Shown here: positions 34,201 through 42,167 of the stretch, piece by piece
Layout of the letters: each line of letters starts with the position of its first letter
Numbering within the stretch: the first letter of the stretch is position 1
Origin: Verrucomicrobium sp. BvORR034
GTDB taxonomy: Bacteria > Verrucomicrobiota > Verrucomicrobiia > Verrucomicrobiales > Verrucomicrobiaceae
Length of the DNA stretch: 64,000 nucleotides
Reading direction: 5' to 3'
NCBI RefSeq assembly: GCF_000739635.1
Contig: NZ_BATQ01000075.1
Coordinates: forward strand, 1-64,000
Notes under the pieces: generated by a model
What the model was told of the DNA's origin: nothing
Databases searched by the model: none
The model's input: the letters and a program-made list of their open reading frames with translations, nothing else
Position numbers and translations under genes: made by a program

Positions 34201-35139
34201 GCGGTGCCGCCCTACTTCAATCGCAAGTGGGATGGGGTGAACCTGAGCAATGGTGAAGAGACTATTTCACCGAACCAGCAGATCCCATCTGCAGTGATTT
34301 TCGGCGGCATCCCTTCGGCGGCGGGAGACGGAGTTCCATGGACTACTTACTTGTTTCGTCCTGATCTCAATGGCAACCATCTGGGGGCAGCAGGCCGGGG
34401 TATCTCGGGACCCCTGGAAGGAGCTCCACCGGACCATCGACTGTTGGACTGGTTCTGGATGCCTGTGGTGCAGCCCTATGCCGTGAGCGAGCCTTTTTCC
34501 ACGGCCGGGAAAATCAATCTCAACTACCGCCTGGCGCCCTTCAACTACATCACCAGGGCAACAGGACTGCACGCCATTTTCAAGTCGGAGCGGTTGCTGG
34601 CCATTCCCACGGATGCGGGCATGCGGTACAAAGACTACGCCGCAACAGCCTCCAACACGGGATGGCGCATGAAGATCGATGCGAAGGAGACGCTCAAACA
34701 GTTTGAGAACCGGTTCAACAGCGGCAAGATCTTTCGCTTTGCGAGCGAGATCTGCGAGATGCAACTGGTGCCGGAAGGCCAGACGCTGGGGGGAATGCAG
34801 GCTTTCTGGGCAGCGCACAAGCTCACTGGAGACAACACGCTGGAACGGCCCTATGCCGGCATCTACCCGCGGCTGACCACGCAGTCCAATGTCTTCACCA
34901 TTCATCTGATGGTGCAGACACTCAACAAAGCCCGCTCTACGGCGTTGGATGAATTTGTGGAAGGGCAGGACATGGTGACGGGAACGTATCGGGGCGAGGC
35001 CCTGGTGGAGCGTTACATTGACCCCAATGATCCCGATCTGCCTGACGCGGTGGGGGCGGCGCTCGCGAGCACCCCGGCAGCGGCGATTGACGCGTCCTAT
35101 GCGTGGCGGATCCGGCATGTGAGGCGCTTCGCCCCTTAA
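31225..35139 (+). CDS. Verru_Chthon cassette protein A, giant GspK-like pseudopilin
   Basis: 1304 residues. The N-terminus RLPRGVALLSTLIVLALVTVLVVSFF (Gly17 is the probable cleavage point) lacks the +5 glutamate and has the ALLxxL..LAL pattern of the GspK/PilX minor pseudopilins, which also lack it. At about residues 250-265 the string DDESAKININTASEAIP repeats the GspK-type K.N.NTAS signature, and AGKINLNYRLAPFNY occurs near residue 1095. Between them lies a huge insertion not found in GspK, with long beta-rich stretches and no recognised enzyme motif. By analogy it would cap a pseudopilus tip and contact a substrate. Fourth gene of the cassette; the family is known from Verrucomicrobia but has no assigned function. 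Confidence 0.85.
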   Translation: MRCQASRPFLSKRLPRGVALLSTLIVLALVTVLVVSFFIASRSMREQATYSLSDFRLGTLRDVAINASIEQLREATTQAGEMWASQPGAIRTYSRTTGQPSQIFKLYSHEVSRLQGLATIVDAATLNLESDVPANWKAQTSAYVDLNEPEVFSVDGQMHFPIVDPRLDDGGTHVPEGFAYTDKLASSGTSVAGVIPSAGGTSAQQRLPMPVRWIYLLRDGTRGWINGAGKFQPLSGTDGPKGSNPIVGRMAWWVDDESAKININTASEAIPWDTPRAATPEDVEYARQTPVKNEVQRFSGHPATTCLSTIFFPNELLDPATAEGRGKLMQIYDLAPRIGGRETGYLAVGTARRQPVAFDDDRLYATVDEMLYAPDRSRQPLMQTLGAGRLRQLRFLLTANSSAPETTAAGTPRMSLWPVFQNDTDANRTAYDRLLTHAATIAGRPYYFRRNDAKTSTNEFAGTMASNANLERYLLSLAARNDMGYAKSFIQKYDGDVDATGREVENMAVGLVSFLETIRDTNLHDTTIAPSGQPVIPYGNFTDLFRGTKVPGQVPSTNPSNFPNARGQLNDHELRLGPVGREFTLSEFGVVFSYAAEHKSGGVKVNPTLVDKLQLPVGYKAIQGAAIFEGFCPSQGYTMISPAAGLCADFTLVGINGSRPYSKVTGSSPLAGTVYAGWGPSGSGSDTSNRRWLGGRDLEGSNAMPSSGLTIPNLYDKTWWVGWGGSGGRFVFTGSDTAGLTNPGSITNLKDPVTGQGEIPAIYTRGYFIIPSADETMTLGMLAEPSGKEAFVEIGIWARRDGVDRTDHCKFGKFPQVVLPVPQPPSNLRKADGSPMTWRERMDQTRNGNFTDPEVIDPSDTVRTLVVRHNDYRLALLRRREHIGPYENRTYTTHPDYFDSSKRQVHSFTRAGGVPEAGAVFRRGLVNTPYATDVQPDFPVDPADPVFTSHLGGSYPYPTDPEVTRDWNNGTGIVPDGAYWIKPDDLARTFDGAVPPYFNRKWDGVNLSNGEETISPNQQIPSAVIFGGIPSAAGDGVPWTTYLFRPDLNGNHLGAAGRGISGPLEGAPPDHRLLDWFWMPVVQPYAVSEPFSTAGKINLNYRLAPFNYITRATGLHAIFKSERLLAIPTDAGMRYKDYAATASNTGWRMKIDAKETLKQFENRFNSGKIFRFASEICEMQLVPEGQTLGGMQAFWAAHKLTGDNTLERPYAGIYPRLTTQSNVFTIHLMVQTLNKARSTALDEFVEGQDMVTGTYRGEALVERYIDPNDPDLPDAVGAALASTPAAAIDASYAWRIRHVRRFAP

Positions 35140-35159
35140 AACCCGGCCGCTTTCTGTCG

Positions 35160-35174
35160 AATATTTGCCAATGG
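35160..35174 (+). promoter_or_regulatory. Copy 3 of the AAWATTTNCCAATGG box
   Basis: AATATTTGCCAATGG begins 20 bp after the stop codon of cassette protein A and ends 91 bp upstream of the second sialidase gene. GCCAATGGC within it is a short palindrome. It implies the sialidase has its own promoter in the same regulon as the other two boxes. Confidence 0.6.
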
Positions 35175-35265
35175 CAGCGTGAACACGCCGGTTCGTGCCG
35201 TCATGGTAAGGTGCTTCTCGCTGGTCTGATCTGGCCCATCAAACTGTCTCTGTTTACCGCTTCCC

Positions 35266-36426
35266 ATGTTTAAGAATCTTTATCCTGTCATCCTAGCCGC
35301 AACCTTTGTTGCCACGGGATCCATGCATGCCTCAGAAGCCCTGACGGGTCCGGAGCCCAAGGCGGGAGGGCGGAGGGTGGAGCCAGTACTGCCGGTGGTG
35401 GATCTTTCCGGCGACACTTCCCGTCATGTCATCATCGCAGCCGGAACGGAGGAGACTTACCAGGGGCATCCTACGACGCTGTTGATGCCAGATGGGAAAA
35501 CGATGTTTGCGGTGTGGAGCATCGGGCACGGTGGCAACTCAGGTCCGATGGCAAGAAGCGGCGATGGTGGGCTGACGTGGCAAAGAATAGATGACCAACT
35601 GCCTGAGGGATATAGGAAACACCGGAACTGCCCCAGCCTGTACCGGATGGTGGACCTGGGCGGCAAGGAGCGGCTTTGGGTGTTTTCCGCAAAGCCCAAC
35701 ATGCCACGGATCGTGAGTGAGGATGGCGGCGTGACCTGGAAGGAGGAGGCTCCCCTGGGGTTTCCCTGTGTGATGACCTTCAGCAGCATGGTGGAGCTCA
35801 AGAACGGGCGCTATCTGGGTCTGTATCACAAAGGGCCTGACGGGAAGGACAAGGCTCCTCTGGAGGTGTTGCAAACCGAGAGCAGTGATGGTGGGGGGAC
35901 ATGGTCCAAGCCCAAGGTGGTGGCCAGTGTGGAGGGGAAGAACCCTTGTGAGCCTTTTGTTTTCCGCTCTCCAGATGGGGCAGAACTGTGCTGCCTGATG
36001 CGGGAGAACACCCACAAGGGGAGGAGCCTCGTGATGTACAGCAAAGACGAGGGGGCCACCTGGAGCGCCCCGGTGGACACCCCCTGGGGGCTGACAGGCG
36101 ATCGTCACATGGGCACCTATGCCAAAGACGGGCGGCTGGTGGTCGCCTTCCGTGATGTGGCCCTGCAGAGTCCCACACTGGGTCATTTTGTCGCCTGGGT
36201 GGGGCGATATGACGACCTGCGCAACAACAAGGAAGGCAGCGGCTACCGCATCAAGCTCTTGCACAGCCACGCGGGGCGTGACTGTGGGTATCCGGGGCTG
36301 GAATGCCTGACTGACGGGACGCTGGTGGCCACCACCTATGTCAAGTATGCGGAGGGTGCCAGGAAACACTCCGTGGTAAGCACGCGGTTCAAGCTTGAGG
36401 AAACTGACAAGCTGTTGACGCCTTGA
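35266..36426 (+). CDS. Exported exo-alpha-sialidase-like protein (BNR repeats)
   Basis: 386 residues with a signal peptide ([22 protein letters not shown]). Four Asp-box turns are visible, [29 protein letters not shown] and SKDEGATWS, spaced as in six-bladed sialidase propellers. The segments [23 protein letters not shown] and [20 protein letters not shown] hold the likely active-site strands. It is predicted to cleave terminal sialic acid-like or related sugars from glycans outside the cell; specificity is unproven. A copy of the island box lies upstream, so it is a separate transcription unit of the same regulon. It precedes the AraC-lectin regulator by about 100 bp on the same strand. Confidence 0.85.
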   Translation: MFKNLYPVILAATFVATGSMHASEALTGPEPKAGGRRVEPVLPVVDLSGDTSRHVIIAAGTEETYQGHPTTLLMPDGKTMFAVWSIGHGGNSGPMARSGDGGLTWQRIDDQLPEGYRKHRNCPSLYRMVDLGGKERLWVFSAKPNMPRIVSEDGGVTWKEEAPLGFPCVMTFSSMVELKNGRYLGLYHKGPDGKDKAPLEVLQTESSDGGGTWSKPKVVASVEGKNPCEPFVFRSPDGAELCCLMRENTHKGRSLVMYSKDEGATWSAPVDTPWGLTGDRHMGTYAKDGRLVVAFRDVALQSPTLGHFVAWVGRYDDLRNNKEGSGYRIKLLHSHAGRDCGYPGLECLTDGTLVATTYVKYAEGARKHSVVSTRFKLEETDKLLTP

Positions 36427-36523
36427 TTCCTGGACGAAACGAGACAGCGTGAACCGGTCTGTGATGTCTGGTTCGTGAGTCTGCCTGAGTTGGCGCAAGC
36501 ATCTCTCCCACCTGTTCCCGACT

Positions 36524-37825
36524 GTGTCTTTCCCCATCCATTGTGAGTTGGTGGCGACGCGCCGCAGTGGCCGGGCTCCTACCCGTGTGGAGGGCCTGGA
36601 AATCGTCCGAATGGCGAGAGGTCATGCTGTGTGGGCAGTGGACGGAGAACCCGTCGAGGTGAAGGAGCACGACGTCATTTTCGTATTGCCGGGCCAGGTC
36701 TTCGGCGGGATTGAATCCTCGGAGTCGGTGCCGGTCCGTGCGGAACGCATCCTTGTAAAGCTGGCTGCGAAGCGGGGCAAAGGGTACGGAGCTGCTCTGG
36801 GGGAAGCGCTGGGCATGACGGAGACGCACGCGACCCGCATCTGGAGGACGCTGGAGTCTGCGAAGACTCAGAAGGTAAATCTGGGGCTGGACGGATTGCG
36901 ATTGTGTGGAGAAGTGGTGCGGCAGGCCTCGCAAAAGGGGTGGCTGGCTCAGACCTACATCTCTGCCTGCGTCTTCAAGCTGCTATGCCATCTCTGCCTG
37001 GGCTTGGAGGGCAAGGTGACCCGGGAATCCTCGCCCGCAGATTCTGAGCAGCGCGTGGCTGCCTTTTTGCAGGAGTTGGAGGCCCGGAGTGCGGAGCCTT
37101 GGACGCTGGAAACCATGGCCCAGGAGTCAGGGCTCAAACGCTCACGCTTTGGCACCATCTGCCGGCAATTGACGGGAGAGAACCCCATTACCTTCTTGAG
37201 CAGACTCCGGGTGCGTGCCAGCCGCCGGTTGCTGAGGGAAACCACCTTAAGTGTCACGGATATCGCCATGGAATGTGGATTCAGTTCCAGCCAATACTTC
37301 TCCAAAATCTTCCGACGTTATCAAGGCCATGAGCCGACCCACTTCCGCCATCTGGTGGAAGAAGTGCGCAAGGGCAGGGGGATCCATTATCTCAAGAGCG
37401 ACACCGCACGGACGGCAGCCTACGCTGAAGAGGAAGTGGGGATAGGGGATTTTTTGGTGCAGTGCCGCATTACCCTTGATCAGTTGGGGGGGACGGCTGC
37501 TTCTCTGGAACTCGGGGTAGACCGGTTTGGCTTTGACGGGCGGCAGGGGTATTTGTTCTGTGAGGGGGACACGTTTGGTCCGGCCCAGTTCTTCGCACCG
37601 ACTCACAAGTTCATCCGGGAAGGGGAGTCCTTCTTCTGCACTGTGGAACGCAAGGGCAGCCAGATCACTTTTTCGATCAACGGCCACCTTGTGGCCACCA
37701 TTGCGGACGATCCCTCCCGCAAGGTGGGGCTGGTAGGGCTTCGGCCGCTGCGCAATGGCATCTCCATCCACTCCTTTCAAGTGGCGGGACGTGAAGTGGC
37801 GCTGAAGAGTGTGGATCTGGCGTGA
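36524..37825 (+). CDS. AraC-family regulator with a lectin-like C-terminal domain
   Basis: 433 residues from a GTG at 36524; no earlier ATG exists and the first internal ATG (36611) would cut into the N-terminal domain. About residues 10-80 form a cupin-like sensory domain (GHAVWAVDGEPVEVKEHDVIFVLPGQVFGG). About 185-285 are two AraC helix-turn-helix motifs (LETMAQESGLKRSRFGTICRQLTG and LSVTDIAMECGFSSSQYFSKIFRRYQGHEPTHFR). Unusually, about 150 residues follow (FLVQCRITLDQLGGTAASLELG, VERKGSQITFSINGHLVATIADD, VGLVGLRPLRNGISIHSFQVAG) and look like a concanavalin/DUF1080-type jelly roll that could bind a glycan. This fused order, HTH in the middle and lectin-like domain last, is rare. It is the natural candidate regulator of the island. 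Confidence 0.85.
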   Translation: MSFPIHCELVATRRSGRAPTRVEGLEIVRMARGHAVWAVDGEPVEVKEHDVIFVLPGQVFGGIESSESVPVRAERILVKLAAKRGKGYGAALGEALGMTETHATRIWRTLESAKTQKVNLGLDGLRLCGEVVRQASQKGWLAQTYISACVFKLLCHLCLGLEGKVTRESSPADSEQRVAAFLQELEARSAEPWTLETMAQESGLKRSRFGTICRQLTGENPITFLSRLRVRASRRLLRETTLSVTDIAMECGFSSSQYFSKIFRRYQGHEPTHFRHLVEEVRKGRGIHYLKSDTARTAAYAEEEVGIGDFLVQCRITLDQLGGTAASLELGVDRFGFDGRQGYLFCEGDTFGPAQFFAPTHKFIREGESFFCTVERKGSQITFSINGHLVATIADDPSRKVGLVGLRPLRNGISIHSFQVAGREVALKSVDLA

Positions 37826-37834
37826 CGGAAAGGA

Positions 37835-38773
37835 TCAAGATGCGAGTCTAACCTGCGGCTCGTCGTCATTCACGCGGGGCACCACTACCACGGGACAAGA
37901 GGCATGTTTCAGGATGCCGGCGGTGACGCTGCCCACGAAAAGGTTGTAGAGCGCGCCGTGTCCATGAGAGCCCATGATGATCAGGTCGGGGGCCAGTTCG
38001 TCCACCTTGTGCCGTACGACATCCAGCACCGGGCCGGTGTCCTCCCGGGTGACGGCATCGAGGCCCGCGCCTTCCAGTTGTTTCCTCAGTCTGTCCAGAT
38101 CCGCCTGACAGGCTTCCGCTTCCGATTCGGTTCCAGGAGGTGGGGCGAAGTCGACCACCAACGGATCGGGTGGGATGACATGCAGGATGGTGACCCGGCT
38201 GTCGAAGGCCCGGGCCAGGAGTTCAGTCTGCTTCATGACGGATTCCGTCAGATCAGAGAAATCCACGAGAACGAGGATGGAATGAATCTGCGTCGTACCC
38301 GGGATGAGCCGGTCATCGATGGCAGGGTTCAGGTGGGTGCGTGCTGCAGGCACCACCGTGACGGGGCAGCGCGCATGGTGAAGCACCCCATGAGTGACGT
38401 TTCCCAGCAGCACGTCATGAATCGCGGTGTGACGGTGGGTGCCCATGACAATCATCCGGGCGTGTCGTTCCTCCGCGGCGGCCAGAATCTGCTCCGTGGG
38501 AGGGCCCTGCATCTGAAGCGTGCTCACATTGCTGTTGAGCCCGGTGATGCGCTCCCGCCATAGTTCCAGCTGTCGTCGGTCCGCCTCTGGATCCACTTCG
38601 GCGGCAAATGGGGTGGAGGCCGGGACGGGTTCGTACCCGATATAGGGCGGCTCTGGTGGGATGACGTGGAGCAGCAAGGGGCTCTCACTGGTTGCTTTGG
38701 CCATCTGGGTGGCCACTCCGATCACACGAGAGGTGACATCAGAAAAGTCCAACGGTACAAGCATGACACTCAT
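37835..38773 (-). CDS. Tandem universal stress protein
   Basis: 312 residues from ATG 38773, which is preceded by a strong Shine-Dalgarno AAAGGAGG; the longer upstream frame is rejected. It has two Usp domains in a row. The first (MSVMLVPLDFSDVTSRVIG ... MIVMGTHRHTAIHDVLLGNVTHGVLHHARCPVTVVP) and the second (HSILVLVDFSDLTESVMKQ ... LIIMGSHGHGALYNLFVGSVTAGILKHASCPVVVVP) both have the ATP-binding G..H/GH..9-G..S/T-type loop, so both probably bind ATP. Cytoplasmic, general stress or energy-status role. It ends 9 bp from the convergent AraC-type gene. The good ribosome site is unusual for this genome segment. Confidence 0.93.
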   Translation of the reverse strand: MSVMLVPLDFSDVTSRVIGVATQMAKATSESPLLLHVIPPEPPYIGYEPVPASTPFAAEVDPEADRRQLELWRERITGLNSNVSTLQMQGPPTEQILAAAEERHARMIVMGTHRHTAIHDVLLGNVTHGVLHHARCPVTVVPAARTHLNPAIDDRLIPGTTQIHSILVLVDFSDLTESVMKQTELLARAFDSRVTILHVIPPDPLVVDFAPPPGTESEAEACQADLDRLRKQLEGAGLDAVTREDTGPVLDVVRHKVDELAPDLIIMGSHGHGALYNLFVGSVTAGILKHASCPVVVVPRVNDDEPQVRLAS

Positions 38774-38890
38774 GGCGGCCTCCTTTGGCAGGTTGGTTTC
38801 CCATACTACCAAATCGGCCGCCGGAGGTCCATCACGCTTCGCGGGTCACCCGCTCTCTCGTTTTGACGTTCCCGACAAGAATTGCACCCC

Positions 38891-39223
38891 TCAGCCTCCC
38901 GTCAGGTCGTTGACCGTGGTGGAGGAGCTGTTGCTCTTGACCGAGGCCACGCCGTTGTCGCGGGCTCCGGTCGAACTGTACATCTCGCTCTTGCCGATGA
39001 TCTGGCCATTCTTGGCCTTCAGGACAAAGAACGGTTCCCCGGCAACTGACGTCTTGAGTTCAAAGTTGGCGTCGTCAGCTCCGTGAGCGCGGACGGAGGC
39101 AATGCCATCCTGGGCACCCTGTTTGCTGGCGTAGCTCTGGCCGGTGAGGATCACCTGACCGTTGCCAGCCTTGAGATTGAAGGTGAACTGGCCGGACTTG
39201 TCCTTTTTCAGGTCGTAGCTCAT
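38891..39223 (-). CDS. YegP/DUF1508-family protein
   Basis: 110 residues from ATG 39223 (MSYDLKKDKSGQ). Two DUF1508 repeats: FTFNLKAGNGQVILTGQSYASKQGAQDGIASVRAHG (about residues 8-43) and PFFVLKAKNGQIIGKSEMYSSTGARDNGVASVKSN (about 58-93). The paired F.L.A.NGQ.I..S..Y.S...A..GI.SV pattern is the family signature; E. coli YegP is the best-known member, of unknown function. It is a small beta-sandwich, cytoplasmic. The preceding 259 bp to the DUF1549/1553 gene contain nothing recognisable. Confidence 0.93.
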   Translation of the reverse strand: MSYDLKKDKSGQFTFNLKAGNGQVILTGQSYASKQGAQDGIASVRAHGADDANFELKTSVAGEPFFVLKAKNGQIIGKSEMYSSTGARDNGVASVKSNSSSTTVNDLTGG

Positions 39224-39482
39224 AGGAGTGAGGAGGGTGAAGCTCAATGCCGAGTCAATGCGGCGAGCATCTCAAAAACGGTTGCCTGGAGCAATGGAAA
39301 AATGCAGAGGTTGGTCCAGTCGTCCTGATCGGTTCAGGCAATGGAGGGGAGGCGGATGAAATGCGGTGGGCGCGGCGGAGAGTCGCGGGGAATTTGGACG
39401 AACGTTCCCGTGGCGATCTGAGCCGATGGAGACAATCGGACTATGTCGGGTGCGATCCCCGAGAGTAGTCCGGTCGTCCCAA

Positions 39483-41666
39483 CTACTGCACAAAGCTGAA
39501 CTCGCGGCCGTTGATGAGCGACCAGATGATGTTCCCGTAGGCGCCTTCGCCTTCAGCCGCGAACGCTTTGCGGGCGATGTCCTTTTCCCTGAAGTTGGGA
39601 TGCCGGTTCAGAATGCTGAGGAAGACGACTTCCACCTTGTCAGGCGGGTTTTTCACCTTCTCCATGTTGCGGGCAATCAGGGAGTCCTTGCTGGTCAGCA
39701 TTTTCTGGGCGGCTCCGTTCATCATCATGAGCACCTGCGGGGAGCTGCCATCCTTGGACCCGCCGTCGATGGTGAAGCGCTCGGACTGCCCGAATTCACG
39801 CAGGAAGTGCCCGGGAGGGGCGGGCTGTTCCAGCTCAGAGGCTCGCATGAGCTTCATGTTGCCGAACACGATGACCTTGGTGGGATCCATGTTCTTGCTG
39901 CCGGCATCGGTGAGGGTGGCTCCCATGCGAGCTTCGTTGCGGGCTCCGAGGGAGTTCATCACGCTCACCTTTTGCAGCAGGGTCTGGGCATTCACCGTCG
40001 CCAGATTCACATCCATGGAGCGGCCGTACAGGTCTGCATCGGGGTTCTTGACGCTGTCTGGATTGCCCAGAAGCAGCGTCATGTAGGAGTCCCACGCCTG
40101 TTCCGCCGTCATGCGGCGCAGTACGGGGCCTTGAAAGAAGTATGGCGCCCCCATCGGCAGTTCAGCCGTCGTGGCCTCGCGCTGATAAGTGCGGGTGTTG
40201 AAAACGATGCGCTGGAACTCTTTGAGGTTGAACTTCAGCCGGACCATCTCGGCGGCCAGGTGCTTGATCAGCTCTGGATTGTAGGCTTCATCGGGATTGT
40301 CCACATTGAGCACTGAGGGCGTCAGCGCTTTGCCGAAGGCCCGGCCCCAGAGGCGGTTGGCCATGGTCATGGCAAAGCGGGGATTGGAGGGGTGAGTGGC
40401 CCAGCGGGCAAAGACTTCACGCGATTTGGCACCCTTGTTGGCGGAGATGGTTGAGGCCAGCAGATAGGCAGGATTTTTGGCGTCTTCCGCGCTCCACATG
40501 ATGAGCTTGGGGGAGACTTTTTCCCCGGGGCTGCCGTCTTTGTACTTGTAGTCTCCTGGCAGGGTCAGGCGGTTTTCCGTCCGATCCACGACGGCGAATT
40601 TGTTGGCATTGATCACATCTCCCAGGAGCCCGCGGTATTGCTCGCCATCCACCCCCTTGCTTTTCATGAGGGCCATGGCCTCCTTGAGGAGGCGTTCGCC
40701 GGGATCGCCACCGGGGAAGTCACCAGCACCCATTTCGGTGGCCGTGTTGCCGAAGAAGGCGGCCATTTCGTAGAACTGGCGTTGGGTCCAGTCGGCGAAC
40801 GGGTGGTCGTGGCACTGGGCGCACGCCACATCGGTGCCGAGAAACAACTGCAGGGTGTAGGAGAGATTGTCCAGCGGCATGCCGGCATCGCGCAGCATGT
40901 ACCCCGCTGCTCCGTTGCTCCACATCTTGCCGGTGGCGGTGAGCATTTGGTAGGCCATCTGGTCCCAGGCGGCGTTTTCCCGCAGGTTCTGCTTCACCCA
41001 CTGGCTGTAGGCCGTACCGCGCACGAGGTTGCGTTCAAAGTCGTCTTTGATCCGCAGCATCTCGGCGAAGTAGTTGTACATGTGGCTGACATAGCCCTCG
41101 GAATCGAGGAGCTTGTTGATCAGCTTGGCGCGTTTGTCAGCGTCACCGCTCCGGGTGAAGTTGACGGTCTCATCGTAGCTCGGAACGCGACCCACGATGT
41201 CTAGAAAAACACGACGGACAAACTGCTCGTCTGAGGCCGCCGGATTGCCCGTGATGGGGGGCTGCACAGTCTTGGGCTCGCCATCTGCGGATTTCCCGGA
41301 GACCGGCTGGCTGCGTTTGAGGTTCTCTCTCTGCCAGCCCATCTCCACGAGCTGGTCGATGCGCGCGGAAGCCTGGGCCACCGTGGCGGAGTCGGCCAGG
41401 GCAGGGAGTTGACCCATCAAGTTCGCCGCAGGTTTCAGCGTTTTTGCCAGTTGCTGATCTTCCAGAGAGAGCCGGTCCAGTGGGAGGTTGAAGATCGCGC
41501 CTGCCGCCGTCTGGATGTACACCGCGCCGTTTTCCAGCTTGATGAAGGTGGCTTCTACTTTTCGGCCTTGATTGTCCGTCCAGACCCGCGGCGCGTTGTC
41601 CGCTGCGAAGAGGGTGGCCGACGTCAGAACACAACACGCGAGAGAAACGAGGCGGAACGTCTTCAT
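39483..41666 (-). CDS. Exported DUF1549/DUF1553 protein with N-terminal SHD1-like domain
   Basis: 727 residues from ATG 41666, the start of a signal peptide (MKTFRLVSLACCVLTSATLFA). Residues about 25-75 (RVWTDNQGRKVEATFIKLENGAVYIQTAAGAIFNLPLDRLSLEDQ) match the SLA1-homology-1-like domain. DUF1549 follows with DEQFVRRVFLDIVGRVPSYDE and the haem-like pair CAQCHDHPFADWTQ, where CxxCH could bind haem c or metal. DUF1553 is at the C-terminus (ATHPSNPRFAMTMANRLWGRAFGKAL; FNTRTYQREATT). These proteins are abundant in Planctomycetes and Verrucomicrobia, often paired with DUF1501 proteins and thought to act in polysaccharide handling. No DUF1501 partner is adjacent here. Probably periplasmic. Confidence 0.88.
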   Translation of the reverse strand: MKTFRLVSLACCVLTSATLFAADNAPRVWTDNQGRKVEATFIKLENGAVYIQTAAGAIFNLPLDRLSLEDQQLAKTLKPAANLMGQLPALADSATVAQASARIDQLVEMGWQRENLKRSQPVSGKSADGEPKTVQPPITGNPAASDEQFVRRVFLDIVGRVPSYDETVNFTRSGDADKRAKLINKLLDSEGYVSHMYNYFAEMLRIKDDFERNLVRGTAYSQWVKQNLRENAAWDQMAYQMLTATGKMWSNGAAGYMLRDAGMPLDNLSYTLQLFLGTDVACAQCHDHPFADWTQRQFYEMAAFFGNTATEMGAGDFPGGDPGERLLKEAMALMKSKGVDGEQYRGLLGDVINANKFAVVDRTENRLTLPGDYKYKDGSPGEKVSPKLIMWSAEDAKNPAYLLASTISANKGAKSREVFARWATHPSNPRFAMTMANRLWGRAFGKALTPSVLNVDNPDEAYNPELIKHLAAEMVRLKFNLKEFQRIVFNTRTYQREATTAELPMGAPYFFQGPVLRRMTAEQAWDSYMTLLLGNPDSVKNPDADLYGRSMDVNLATVNAQTLLQKVSVMNSLGARNEARMGATLTDAGSKNMDPTKVIVFGNMKLMRASELEQPAPPGHFLREFGQSERFTIDGGSKDGSSPQVLMMMNGAAQKMLTSKDSLIARNMEKVKNPPDKVEVVFLSILNRHPNFREKDIARKAFAAEGEGAYGNIIWSLINGREFSFVQ

Positions 41667-42167
41667 GACGGTAATAAATCGAAAACGGTGGGGGGCCGGA
41701 CTTGCGGATGGCATGGAGCCAGTTCTAAAACTCCCTGGCTCCTGTGGAATTAGAGGGAATATCTGGGATGACGGCAAGGCGGAAGTCCATCAGGAGGCAA
41801 ATGGGATCCGGTGAGCACCCCTGAACTCACTGCCATTTTGGTTCATTTAATTACCCGTAGGCGCCTGGTTGTTTTGGCGAAGGATATGGTGAGCGGGGTG
41901 ACGTTTTCCAGGGGCTACATTTAGTGTTGTCTGACTATAAGTTTTTCCCAGTGCAGGCTCTGTCTGTAAAATGTTGGCATTCAGGGGTTTGTTGTGGAAG
42001 GGCCGCTTTGACAAATGGGCGGATGTTTTGTTCAAAGTATGAGCAAATTTTTATCATCTGGCATCAGTAAACACCCTGACTGTTCTTAGGATTGTCCAGG
42101 CCCTCCAGGTGGGGGACAATGAGGTGGCCTAACCACACGGTGGCCCTTGTAGCCAGTACTCACGCCT
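41667..42167. other. 501-bp divergent intergenic region with two inverted repeats
   Basis: This region lies between the DUF1549/1553 gene (minus) and the 3D-domain gene (plus) and is AT-richer than its surroundings. Two inverted repeats are visible: GGAGCCAG/CTGGCTCC at 41715-41742, 48 bp upstream of the minus-strand gene, and ATTGTCC/GGACAAT at 42091-42120, 47 bp upstream of the plus-strand gene. Each could be an operator or a 5' leader hairpin. No credible gene was found in between. Confidence 0.5.

Noticed and set aside
41847-42035. 62-codon minus-strand frame upstream of the DUF1549/1553 gene
   Set aside because: It lies in AT-rich spacer DNA with no ribosome site or recognised motif.
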